In this document: piece after piece, positions 53,578-61,692 of the stretch
Position numbering within the stretch: position 1 is the first letter of the stretch
Layout: every line of letters starts with the position of its first letter
Origin: Hymenobacter crusticola
GTDB taxonomy: Bacteria > Bacteroidota > Bacteroidia > Cytophagales > Hymenobacteraceae
Assembly (NCBI RefSeq): GCF_002154225.1
Contig: NZ_MTSE01000015.1
Span: 61,947-125,946 of the forward strand
Direction of reading: 5' to 3'
Length of the DNA stretch: 64,000 nt
Notes under the pieces: model-generated
Databases searched by the model: none
What the model was told of the DNA's origin: nothing
The model's input: the letters and a program-made list of their open reading frames with translations, nothing else
Position numbers and translations under genes: made by a program

Positions 53578-54000
53578 ATGGAAAACCTCCCCGAACTCAC
53601 CAAAGCCGAAGAGCAAGTCATGCAAGTGCTCTGGCGGCGCGGTCCTTCTTTCGTCAAGGATCTGTTGCCCGAGCTTCCCGCGCCCACTCCGGCCTACACC
53701 ACCGTCTCGACCATCATCCGCATCCTAGAACAAAAGGGGTTTGTGGATCACGAAGCTTTTGGCCGCACGCACCGCTACTTCGCGCTGATTGCGCAAGACG
53801 ACTACCGCCGCTTTTCGCTGCGCAAACTGCTCGGTGGCTACTTCGGTGGCTCCTTCACTCGACTGGTATCCTTTTTTGCCAAGGAAGAAGACCTCGACGC
53901 CCAACAGCTCGACGAGCTGCTGCGCCACGCCCAGCAAAACCTAGCCCATCCCAACCCCGACGACGATGCTCCCACTCCCGACGACACTCGCCCTACTTAG
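53578..54000 (+). CDS. BlaI/MecI/CopY-family repressor
   Basis: A 140-residue repressor with the BlaI winged helix: LTKAEEQVMQVLWRRGPSFVKDLL at the start and YTTVSTIIRILEQKGFVDHEAFGRTHRYFAL in the recognition and wing region. A C-terminal dimerisation helix (about 85-125) follows. In classical systems the partner BlaR1 senses beta-lactam and triggers cleavage of BlaI; the M56 protein encoded next fits that role. A palindromic operator lies just upstream. The gene overlaps the start of the BlaR1-like gene by 35 bases, implying tight cotranscription. No beta-lactamase is in the window, so the regulon may concern the cell envelope. Confidence 0.9.
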   Translation: MENLPELTKAEEQVMQVLWRRGPSFVKDLLPELPAPTPAYTTVSTIIRILEQKGFVDHEAFGRTHRYFALIAQDDYRRFSLRKLLGGYFGGSFTRLVSFFAKEEDLDAQQLDELLRHAQQNLAHPNPDDDAPTPDDTRPT

Positions 54001-55477
54001 CTGGATGTGGCAAAGCACGCTTTGCCTGGGCGCCTGCTGGCTGCTGTACCATTTGGCGCTACGGCGCGAGGCCTGCTTCCATTACAACCGCTGGTTTTTG
54101 CGCCTGATGCCGTGGCTAGCGCTGGGTTTCCCCTTGCTACCGCTCCAGGCACTGAACCTAGGCAGCTGGCTACCTGCTGCTACCCCCAGTACCACGGTAG
54201 CTCCCCTGGTAGTCTTTGCCCCGGCGCCCTCGCTGTCGAGCGTAGTGCCGCTGGCGCCACCGGATGTGTCAGCTCCGTGGCCATGGCTGGCATTGTTGTA
54301 CGGTGCTGGGGTGTTGCTGTGGCTCGGCAGGTTAGGTTGGCAGCTAGCCGCACTACGCCGCGCCACCTCCGGCTTGCCGCAGGAAGAAGAATTCAGCTAC
54401 ACCTTGGTCCTGACGAGCGGCAAGCTTCCTATTAGCTCGTTTGGCAAGTACATCTTCTGGGATGAAACGGCGGCCTTAACGCCCGCCGAAGCACAGCAGG
54501 TGTTGCACCACGAGCTAGCTCACGTGCAGCAGAACCATACGTGGGAGCAGCTCCACCTAGAAGTTTTGCGGGCGTTGCTGTGGTTCAACCCGTTCGTGCA
54601 CCTGTTGCCGCGCGCCCTGCGCCTCACCCACGAATACCTCGCCGACGCGGCCGTGCTGACCGCGGCCCCCGATGCGGCACCTATTTCCTACACCGCACTA
54701 CTGGCCCGGCTCACCTTGCAGCAGCTTCACCCTAGGTTTCCGCTTGCGCACTCGTTTGCTTCTTCCCAAACCTTAATTCGCATTGCCATGCTACAGGCTC
54801 GTTCTGTTCGGAGTTGGAAACGGTGGCTGGTGCTGCCGCTGAGTACCGTACTCCTTATCACCCTAGCGTGCGCGCAGGATAAGGACCCAGTTGCGCCGAT
54901 CGTAAGTGGTCAGACAGCGGAGGGGAAGGTGTATACCTATCAGCAGGTAGAGCAAGTGCCTATTTATGAGACGGGTACGCGCAAGCTTTTTGAGGATATT
55001 ATTGATCCTATCATGCACTCTCCCAAATACTATTCTAAAGCTGCTATAGCCGCACACATACGGGGTCGCATTATTATCAAATTCATTGTGACTGAGAGTG
55101 GTAGTATGCAGAATATAGGTATTGATCAGAGTGACGCTACTATAGAAGGACCAGCAACAGCCGTTAAAGAAATTCAGGAGAAAAGCCTGGCTGCCGTACA
55201 AAACCTACCAGGCAAATGGCTTCCTGGCCAGCAAGCAGGTCAGACTGTTCCTGTCAGCGTGATGGTCGTGTGTGATGTGAACCCAGCGTACACCGATACC
55301 TACCTATCCAAGTACCCTGATGAATATCACCTCACGGTAGATTGGAGTTTCAATGGTGTGGATACACGATCTGTTGTGGGTATATCAATTCCGATTAAAG
55401 AATCCACAGTCAAAGAATTCAACAAATACGCTATCCGTCCTGACCCTTCTTATTACAAGAACCATAAGCGCCAATAA
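53966..55477 (+). CDS. BlaR1-type M56 metallopeptidase fused to a TonB-like domain, copy 1
   Basis: A 503-residue membrane protease. Membrane helices (LLSWMWQSTLCLGACWLLYHL, LMPWLALGFPLLPL, WLALLYGAGVLLWLGRLGW) lead to a cytosolic zinc site HHELAHVQQNH (HELAH at 182-186) and downstream HEYLADAAVL. After a last helix (LPLSTVLLITLAC) comes a periplasmic part resembling a TonB C-terminal domain (IRGRIIIKFIVTESGSMQNIGI, LAAVQNLPGKWLPGQQAGQTVPVSVMVV) in place of the penicillin-binding sensor of BlaR1. The TonB-like part is more divergent than in copy 2 and has an extra tail. The start is supported by alignment to copy 2. It probably senses an envelope ligand and inactivates BlaI. Confidence 0.85.
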   Translation: MLPLPTTLALLSWMWQSTLCLGACWLLYHLALRREACFHYNRWFLRLMPWLALGFPLLPLQALNLGSWLPAATPSTTVAPLVVFAPAPSLSSVVPLAPPDVSAPWPWLALLYGAGVLLWLGRLGWQLAALRRATSGLPQEEEFSYTLVLTSGKLPISSFGKYIFWDETAALTPAEAQQVLHHELAHVQQNHTWEQLHLEVLRALLWFNPFVHLLPRALRLTHEYLADAAVLTAAPDAAPISYTALLARLTLQQLHPRFPLAHSFASSQTLIRIAMLQARSVRSWKRWLVLPLSTVLLITLACAQDKDPVAPIVSGQTAEGKVYTYQQVEQVPIYETGTRKLFEDIIDPIMHSPKYYSKAAIAAHIRGRIIIKFIVTESGSMQNIGIDQSDATIEGPATAVKEIQEKSLAAVQNLPGKWLPGQQAGQTVPVSVMVVCDVNPAYTDTYLSKYPDEYHLTVDWSFNGVDTRSVVGISIPIKESTVKEFNKYAIRPDPSYYKNHKRQ

Positions 55478-55589
55478 TGCCACTAATTAGGTGCTACTGT
55501 ATGGCTGGCCTAGCTGCTACCTCAGCTGTGTGGTGACTGTGGATTTCTGATTACGCGTCAATTGCCTCCGCTTTTTAACGAATATAAGC

Positions 55590-56885
55590 ATGTTGCCTCT
55601 ACTCAACTGGATGCTGCTCAGCACACTCGTGCTCGGCGCATTGTGGGTGCTCTACTACTTAGCCTTGCGCTCGGAGCGTTGTTTCCGCTACAATCGGTTC
55701 TTCTTGCTGCTGGCGCCGGCGCTTGCGGCGGGGCTGCCGCTGCTGCAACTACCTAGTCTGTGGCCCGCCGCTCCCACTTTGACGAATCGCCTACCTAGCT
55801 TTTTGCTTCCCGAAGTGGGCGTGGGCATAGCGGCCAGCATCCAGCCCAACACTAATTGGCTACTGTGGGTGTACGGCGCGGGTGTAGCGGTTTTTCTGGC
55901 GCACCTAGCTTGGCAGCTCTGGCAGCAGTGGCGCTTCACCCAAGCCTTGCCCATCGAGCTGCAATCAGGCTACACGCTGCGACTCACGGGTGGCCGCCAA
56001 CCCACCGGCTCCTTTGGCCGCACCGTGTATTGGGATGAAACCACGCTGCTCGATGCCTTCGAGGCAGAGCAGATATTAGCCCACGAGCTAGCTCATGTGC
56101 GCCAGGGCCACACCTACGACCGGCTGTGGCTAGCGCTGTGGCGGGCGGCGCTGTGGTTCAACCCGTTCGTGCACCTGTTGCCGCGTGCCTTGCACCTCAC
56201 CCACGAATACCTCGCCGACGCAGCAGCTAGCCAAGCCACCCCCATTAGCTACACCTCACTGCTCGCGCGACAAGCCGCAGCCCACCTAGGTTTCACTCCT
56301 GCCTTAACTACCACTTTTCACACTTCTTCCATCCTAACGCGTATCGCTATGCTCCATCATCCTCCCGTTCTCCGCCGCTGGAAGCAGTGGCTTGCGTTGC
56401 CCGTCGGGGCGCTGTTGCTCACGATAGTTGCTTGTGAGAAAACCTCCTACACCGGCGCCCTGCCCGAGCCCAGACCGTCCGGTGCTTCCGCTACCACGTC
56501 GGTAGCTACTGCGCCACCGGTTCCACTTGCTAAAAAGGATACCATATTCACGTACGTGGAGCACATGCCCGAATACCCCGGCGGCATTTCCAAGTTACTA
56601 GCTGATATTGGGGCCAATACGCATTATCCGCCCGTAGCCGTAGAGGCAGGAGTTGAAGGAAAAGTATTCGTCGGGTTTATCGTGGAAAAGGACGGCAGCC
56701 TCTCGGGTGTACGGCTTCAACATGGCCTCCAGGAAGAAGGAACTCAAGCTGCCGCCGCTAAGGCTATAAACGAGGAGGCGCTACGAGTTATCAGCACATT
56801 GCCGGGTCAGTGGACACCTGGTAAACAAGGCAACCGCCTAGTCAAAGTTTCTTATGTAGTTCCAATCCTCTTTGCTAAGCAATAA
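55590..56885 (+). CDS. BlaR1-type M56 metallopeptidase fused to a TonB domain, copy 2
   Basis: A 431-residue paralogue of the preceding gene with the same plan: N-terminal helices (LLNWMLLSTLVLGALWVLYYL), HELAHVRQGH at 165-174, HLTHEYLADAAA, a last helix (LPVGALLLTIVAC) and a clear TonB C-terminal domain (EHMPEYPGGISKLLADIGA, GKVFVGFIVEKDGSLSGVRL, EALRVISTLPGQWTPGKQG). It has no BlaI partner of its own and probably shares the upstream one or cleaves another target. A terminator follows at 56925. A 112-base gap separates it from copy 1. Confidence 0.88.
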   Translation: MLPLLNWMLLSTLVLGALWVLYYLALRSERCFRYNRFFLLLAPALAAGLPLLQLPSLWPAAPTLTNRLPSFLLPEVGVGIAASIQPNTNWLLWVYGAGVAVFLAHLAWQLWQQWRFTQALPIELQSGYTLRLTGGRQPTGSFGRTVYWDETTLLDAFEAEQILAHELAHVRQGHTYDRLWLALWRAALWFNPFVHLLPRALHLTHEYLADAAASQATPISYTSLLARQAAAHLGFTPALTTTFHTSSILTRIAMLHHPPVLRRWKQWLALPVGALLLTIVACEKTSYTGALPEPRPSGASATTSVATAPPVPLAKKDTIFTYVEHMPEYPGGISKLLADIGANTHYPPVAVEAGVEGKVFVGFIVEKDGSLSGVRLQHGLQEEGTQAAAAKAINEEALRVISTLPGQWTPGKQGNRLVKVSYVVPILFAKQ

Positions 56886-56924
56886 GCTGGGCTAGGTTAT
56901 TCGCGCTGCGACACCTCCTCCGAA

Positions 56925-56955
56925 CGCCAACTACCTAACCGTAGTTGGCGTTTTT
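56925..56955 (+). terminator. Terminator after the second BlaR1-like gene
   Basis: CGCCAACTAC pairs with GTAGTTGGCG around CTAACC, followed by TTTTT. Confidence 0.85.
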
Positions 56956-57016
56956 CAGTACAACTAAATTCTTTTATACTTAGCTTGTAATCAGACCACT
57001 TATACAGCCCCTATCC

Positions 57017-57586
57017 ATGCTACACCATCCGCTTGCTCGTTGGCACTGGACTCAGTCATTTGTTGCCGCAATAGGAGTTTTGCTGTTGCTGACGGTAATC
57101 TGTGAGCAAGCAATCCTGAAAGCAATACCTTCTCCCAAACCCGCAAAAAATAAGAAGTGGGTAGTAGCCCCTTTTCTCTCCTCCACCAAGCTAACCACTT
57201 GGAATGCGGGAGATAAAAACGATCTTATTCTTACGAGGCCTGATCGGGCGCCCGAATACCCAGGCGGCACTATCAACCTAGCCCGCCGCCTCGATTCGGA
57301 GTTTCGCTATCCAGCAGTGGCGCTAGCGTCGGGCTTGAAAGGATTCGTGTCTGTGGAATTTATTGTTGAGCGCGACGGCACTATTTCTAACGTGCACATT
57401 GAGCGTGGAGCCAAGGCGCCAGTAAGCCAAGTTGTCGCAGCTCAGGCAATTGATGCCGAAGCCTTACGCCTTGTGCGGTCTTTGCACGAATATTGGGAAC
57501 CTGGTCAACTTGACGGTCAGGCGATACGGTCTGAATTTTCACTGGCCATAACGTTTGATCCTAGAAACTATCCGGTTGTTCGGTAA
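57017..57586 (+). CDS. Truncated BlaR1-TonB paralogue: single anchor plus TonB domain
   Basis: A 189-residue protein whose start, MLHHPLARWHWTQSFVAAIG, corresponds to the internal MLHHPPVLRRWKQWLALPVG of the preceding BlaR1-like protein (its last membrane helix). It then keeps a TonB C-terminal domain (RAPEYPGGTINLARRLDSEF, GFVSVEFIVERDGTISNVHI, AEALRLVRSLHEYWEPGQLDGQ). The peptidase part is gone. It looks like a partial tandem duplication that became a separate gene: a one-helix protein with a periplasmic TonB domain. It may act as a real energy transducer or as a decoy sensor. It has its own gap of about 130 bases. Confidence 0.85.
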   Translation: MLHHPLARWHWTQSFVAAIGVLLLLTVICEQAILKAIPSPKPAKNKKWVVAPFLSSTKLTTWNAGDKNDLILTRPDRAPEYPGGTINLARRLDSEFRYPAVALASGLKGFVSVEFIVERDGTISNVHIERGAKAPVSQVVAAQAIDAEALRLVRSLHEYWEPGQLDGQAIRSEFSLAITFDPRNYPVVR

Positions 57587-57738
57587 TTCAGGCTAACGCA
57601 TCTCAGTATCTGTCAGCAGCAAGCTAGCTTCTCTGCTGATGCTCACTTTCCAGCAAATTTATTATCCCTTCTATACCATTGATCGTCAAATAGTTGCCAA
57701 AAAATAGATTGCGCCAGCGTTACTTGTAGCTGTGGCGT

Positions 57739-58782
57739 ATGTTGCTGAGGAGGTTGTATCTTACAAGCTCGTATGCCGTAACCGTACTATCTGTGTTTTC
57801 TTTCAAGCTCATCTGCTCACCTCTTTTCGGTCTTTTTCTCAGCTTTTGGGCATCGGTAGCCTTACCGACGGGCTGTACTGAACACGAACGGCACACGAAA
57901 GCGCTGTCGCCGGCCCAAATTGCGCTGATCCAGCAGCGCATAGTGTACCAGGACTCCTTGCGTACTGACTCAATAGCCCGTGCGGGCGGGCAGTTGCCGG
58001 GCACTATTCTGCCCGACAGCCGGATTGTGGCCTATTATGGCAACCCCATTCACACCAAAATGGGCGTGCTTGGCCAATACCCAAAGGACGAAATGCTGCG
58101 CCGCCTCGATGCGCAGGTACAAGAGTGGGCGAAGGCCGACCCCAAAACACCTGTGCGGCCGGCCCTGCACGCTATCGTCGTGATAGCCCAGCACGATGCT
58201 GGCGCCGATGGCAAGTACCGCCTGGCCCTCCCCGATTCGGTGATTGAGCGCGTGGTAAACTGGGGCCGGGAGCAGCATGCGCTAGTGTTTCTGGACGTGC
58301 AGGTAGGCCTGAGCACCCTGCCCGAGGAGCTGCCCCGCCTCGAAAAATACCTACGGCTGCCTTTCGTGCACCTAGGTATCGACCCAGAGTTTTCGATGAA
58401 ATCGGGGGCCCGACCGGGTACGGAAGTGGGCGAGTTTGACGCTACTGACGTGAACTACGCCCGCTATTTCTTAGCCCGCATCGTGAGCGAGAATCAACTC
58501 CCACCCAAAGTGCTGGTTGTGCATCGCTTCCGGCAGGACATGCTCACGAACTACCAGAATATCAAGCTCGACCCGCGGGTGCAAATCGTGATGCACATGG
58601 ATGGCTGGGGCACGCCCAGCATCAAGCGCAGCTCCTACCGCAAGTTCATTCAGCGGGAACCAGTGCAGTATACGGGCTTCAAAATCTTCTACAAAAACGA
58701 CCAGCGCAACGAATCGCGCCTAATGACGCCGCGAGAAGTAGCTAGCCTCCACCCCGACCCGCTATACATTCAGTACCAGTAG
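57739..58782 (+). CDS. Lipoprotein of an uncharacterised family, copy 1
   Basis: A 347-residue protein with an atypically long leader ending in the lipobox ALPTGC (Cys46). Landmarks shared with the gene at 59537 are QLPGTILPDSRIVAYYGNP, ALVFLDVQVGLSTLPEELPR, FVHLGIDPEFSM, DVNYARYFLARIVSENQLPP, KVLVVHRFRQDMLTNYQNIK, VVMHMDGWG-like VQIVMHMDGWG, GFKIFYKND and a closing LHPDPLYIQYQ. Repeated hydrophobic strands followed by D/E/H residues suggest a TIM barrel, possibly a hydrolase. I recall similar actinobacterial lipoproteins of unknown function, but I cannot name the family. It is envelope-anchored. Confidence 0.75.
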   Translation: MLLRRLYLTSSYAVTVLSVFSFKLICSPLFGLFLSFWASVALPTGCTEHERHTKALSPAQIALIQQRIVYQDSLRTDSIARAGGQLPGTILPDSRIVAYYGNPIHTKMGVLGQYPKDEMLRRLDAQVQEWAKADPKTPVRPALHAIVVIAQHDAGADGKYRLALPDSVIERVVNWGREQHALVFLDVQVGLSTLPEELPRLEKYLRLPFVHLGIDPEFSMKSGARPGTEVGEFDATDVNYARYFLARIVSENQLPPKVLVVHRFRQDMLTNYQNIKLDPRVQIVMHMDGWGTPSIKRSSYRKFIQREPVQYTGFKIFYKNDQRNESRLMTPREVASLHPDPLYIQYQ

Positions 58783-59536
58783 TATTAACAAGCAGGGCAC
58801 TTAGAGGCCGCCGAGCAGCGGCGGAGAAATAAGATAGCCCAAAGAGTACCATTACACCTAGGTATATCTTAGTGGCTCGCGGGCGCGAAGGGACGCATGC
58901 CCAGAAGCCCCACTAACTACGCGTAGCATGGCTAGCTCTTACTTGACAAGTAGCGGACCGTCCAGAATATATTGACTAACGAACTTCCTCTGCGCTTTTA
59001 GTGTGACCTGCGTGAAGAGGTCGACCAGGCTATCGTCCGAGTCCCGGCAAACGAGTGAATGGTTACCCCCAAGCCATGGTAGCCACTGAGGACACGGGCT
59101 AGCTTATGATACCGAATGGGCATCCGACGCAGTTTGTGGGCTTTCTGATACGTATGGTACGAAGAGCTGCCTACGACTCGCGTTGTCCGATTCCGATGCT
59201 TGCTAGGTAACGTTTACGTTGTTTTTAACCCAGTTCCGCAAGCTTATTTTTTGGTCGATTTGCCAGTCGGCACGTCGAGCGAGAGCACACCCCGGAAGCT
59301 ATTTCTTTCTGCATCTACTGCAGAGAAGCTTACTGTCATTTTACTTTCTGGCTGCTAGAAGCAAAGCGTTTGCGGGACCCTGACACTTAAAAGGTTACTG
59401 AAGGATTACAGGATTTTTAAGTGCTTTTAAACTAGCATTTTACAGTTTTATCCAGCACCGACGAGCTTAGTGAATTGGGACAGGTATAGTCTTTATTCAA
59501 GAAGAATGTACTTCCTTTGGCGTTCTTTCCCATCCT
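58783..59536. other. Long intergenic region between the lipoprotein paralogues
   Basis: This 754-base stretch holds no intact gene. The minus strand from 59339 to 58939 looks like a decayed coding sequence, listed separately. The remaining bases next to 59537 are AT-rich and probably carry the promoter of the second lipoprotein gene. Confidence 0.5.
58939..59339 (-). pseudogene. Possible decayed gene with frameshifts
   Basis: Read on the minus strand, ATG 59339 opens MTVSFSAVDAERNSFRGVLS and continues to DVPTGKSTKK before a stop. A shifted frame gives KISLRNWVKNNVNVT; the first frame then resumes with RTTRVVGSSSYHTYQKAHKL and YHKLARVLSGYHGLG. After one more shift at a run of five G (adding one G restores the frame), GGNHSLVCRDSDDSLVDLF and QYILDGPLLVK run to a stop at 58939. 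The pieces are protein-like, but I do not recognise the family and the case rests on composition alone. Confidence 0.35.
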
Positions 59537-60571
59537 ATGTCCTTCTCAGTGTTTTATTCTGAAAAATTAACTACCACTCTTCCCATAGCAGGCTTCCTTT
59601 CCCTACTATATCTAGCAAGCTGCAGCAATCATCCGGAGGGTAACAAACCCGACGAAAAATCCACTGCGGAAGTAGCCGCTGCTGCCGCGCCCATCGACAG
59701 CTTGCAGCTGAAACGGGAAGCCATGCGCCGGGATTCCCTCAAGGCCGACTCCATTGCCCGGAAAAATGGTCAGCTGCCGGGTTCCATTCTGCCAGGGCAT
59801 CGCATTGTGGCTTTTTATGGAAATATCCGTTCTAAGGGCATGGGTATCCTAGGTCGGGAGCCCAAAGAAAAGATGTTCCGCAAGTTTGAGGGCGTACTCA
59901 AGGAGTGGCAAGCCGCCGATCCTAGCCTCCCCCTTCAGCCGGCCTTGCACAGCGTGACCATTACGGCGCAAGGTGCAGCTGGTAAAGACGGTAAATACCG
60001 CCTGATGAATTCTAAAGCCACTATTGAGGAAACTATTAGCTGGGCTAAGGAGCATAACTGCATCCTGTTTCTGGACGTGCAGGTAGGGCTGAGCGATTTG
60101 GAACACGAGCTCCATAAGTTGGAGCCTTACCTAAAAGATCCTATCGTGCATATGGGCATCGACCCGGAGTTTGCCATGCAAACCAAAGGCGTGCGCCCCG
60201 GCAAAAAGATCGGTACTTACGACGCCAAGGATGTGAATTTCGCCATCAACTTTCTGGCGCGCATCGTGAGCGAGAACCACCTGCCACCCAAGGTGCTGAC
60301 GGTACACCGCTTCACGCAGGGCATGATCACGAACTACCAAAACATCAAGCTCGACCCGCGGGTGCAGGTGGTCATGCACATGGATGGCTGGGGCAACCCC
60401 ATCCTGAAGAAGGACTCGTACCGCGCCTACATTCAGAAGCAGCCGGTGCAATACACCGGTTTCAAACTTTTCTACGAATACGATCCGCGGCCGAAGCCCC
60501 ACCACATGATGACGCCGCAGGAAGTGCTGGCCGAACTCACGCCCAAGCCGCTCTATATACAGTATCAGTAA
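59537..60571 (+). CDS. Lipoprotein of an uncharacterised family, copy 2
   Basis: A 344-residue paralogue of the gene at 57739 with a normal lipobox (LYLASC, Cys29) and an Ala/Glu-rich linker before the domain. The core motifs are the same: GQLPGSILPGHRIVAFYGN, ILFLDVQVGLSDLEHELHK, IVHMGIDPEFAMQ, KVLTVHRFTQGMITNYQNIK, VMHMDGWGNP, GFKLFYEYDPR and KPLYIQYQ. The near-identical blocks around the DPEF, VHRF and MDGWG motifs suggest these acids and His line an active site. The copy has its own long upstream region and probably its own control. Confidence 0.78.
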   Translation: MSFSVFYSEKLTTTLPIAGFLSLLYLASCSNHPEGNKPDEKSTAEVAAAAAPIDSLQLKREAMRRDSLKADSIARKNGQLPGSILPGHRIVAFYGNIRSKGMGILGREPKEKMFRKFEGVLKEWQAADPSLPLQPALHSVTITAQGAAGKDGKYRLMNSKATIEETISWAKEHNCILFLDVQVGLSDLEHELHKLEPYLKDPIVHMGIDPEFAMQTKGVRPGKKIGTYDAKDVNFAINFLARIVSENHLPPKVLTVHRFTQGMITNYQNIKLDPRVQVVMHMDGWGNPILKKDSYRAYIQKQPVQYTGFKLFYEYDPRPKPHHMMTPQEVLAELTPKPLYIQYQ

Positions 60572-60649
60572 CCTCGTTGCGCTGCGCCGCCGGCAGGAAC
60601 TAGCCTTATTGGCCTACTGCTCGGTTGGTTCGTTGTGGCTTTCGGGCCG

Positions 60650-60681
60650 AAGTACAGACGCGAAGTATCGCGTCTGTACTT
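60650..60681. repeat. Perfect palindromic hairpin element
   Basis: AAGTACAGACGCGA and TCGCGTCTGTACTT form a perfect 14-base stem around AGTA. It lies midway between two genes of the same strand without a T-run and looks like a REP-type interspersed palindrome more than a terminator. Confidence 0.6.
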
Positions 60682-60818
60682 GTTCAACAACGCGGTAATA
60701 CTGTTCCGACCGGCGCCAGATGCAGCCAGACAGCTTTTGGCGTATTGCCCACGCCCCCTAGGTCCGTGTTGGGTGCGGCGTAGCTAGCTTACCGTCGGGC
60801 GCTATACTATCTTTCGAT

Positions 60819-61637
60819 ATGCAGCTTCAAAACGTTGATCCTCCGAAAGAGCTACGGGACACTATCAAGGGGTTTTGGTACATGAGCCGAGACTTCGGGG
60901 AAACTCCATCTAGCTTTGAGATACTCCCGGATGGCTACGCGGAAATCATTTTTCATTTCGGCGGCGCCTGTAGCATTTCTACCCCAGAAGGCTTGCAGGC
61001 CTTGCCGTCCCCTTTTCTGGTGGGGCTGCTCAACCAACCGATTCATATCTACGCGCAGAATCAGTTGGAAATCATTGGCATCAAGTGCTTTCCCTGGACC
61101 GTATTTGAGCTGCTTGGCTTGCCGCCAGGCCAGGACGGCGTGCGTATCTTCGAGCATCCCATTGCCCAGTTACACGCTCCCTTGGCACAGTGGGTGCAGG
61201 CTGGCAATATCGGGGAAGCGTTAGCGCAAGCAACCGAATATTTCCTGACTACCCGCGCGCGGCTAGCCACCGACAGCGTGCTAGGCAAAGCAGGAACAGC
61301 AATGCGAGAAGCCAACGGCACCCTGCCGGTCAGCCACGTAGCGGCAGCGGCGCACGCCACCGTTCGGACCTTGGAGCGCAAATTCAAGCAGGCGGCAGGC
61401 TACACGGTAAAAGATGTATCTGGGCTGATGCGCTTTGAGCAAGCCCGCAACCATTTATTGCGATATCCCACTACCAACCTAGCCGGCTTAGCCCAAGAGC
61501 TAGGTTATACAGACCAAGCCCATTTAAGCCGGGAGTTCAAGCGCTACAGCGGCACGACACCCGCCGCCTTCGCCCGCCAAGTAAAGAGCGGAAAGCATAA
61601 CCTTCCCAACGATTTTGTCGCGTTTGTTCAAGCCTAG
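60819..61637 (+). CDS. AraC-family transcriptional regulator
   Basis: A 272-residue regulator. The N-terminal part (LRDTIKGFWYMSRDFGE, ILPDGYAEIIFHFGG, FLVGLLNQPIHIYAQNQ) is the DUF6597-like sensor seen in many AraC proteins. The C-terminal part has two helix-turn-helix units (LPVSHVAAAAHATVRTLERK and LAGLAQELGYTDQAHLSREF). It is encoded 55 bases upstream of the Tet(X)-like monooxygenase on the same strand, and an inverted repeat lies in that gap, so it may control that gene. The ligand is unknown. Confidence 0.88.
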   Translation: MQLQNVDPPKELRDTIKGFWYMSRDFGETPSSFEILPDGYAEIIFHFGGACSISTPEGLQALPSPFLVGLLNQPIHIYAQNQLEIIGIKCFPWTVFELLGLPPGQDGVRIFEHPIAQLHAPLAQWVQAGNIGEALAQATEYFLTTRARLATDSVLGKAGTAMREANGTLPVSHVAAAAHATVRTLERKFKQAAGYTVKDVSGLMRFEQARNHLLRYPTTNLAGLAQELGYTDQAHLSREFKRYSGTTPAAFARQVKSGKHNLPNDFVAFVQA

Positions 61638-61655
61638 CACGGGAGCATGAGAGAA

Positions 61656-61690
61656 TTTTGCGTTGCAATAAATCATCAACCAACGCAAAA
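61656..61690. promoter_or_regulatory. Inverted repeat just before the Tet(X)-like start codon
   Basis: TTTTGCGTTG and CAACGCAAAA form a perfect 10-base inverted repeat with a 15-base spacer, ending two bases before the monooxygenase ATG. It could be an operator for the AraC protein or a repressor, or an RNA hairpin that hides the ribosome-binding region. Confidence 0.55.
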
Positions 61691-61692
61691 TC

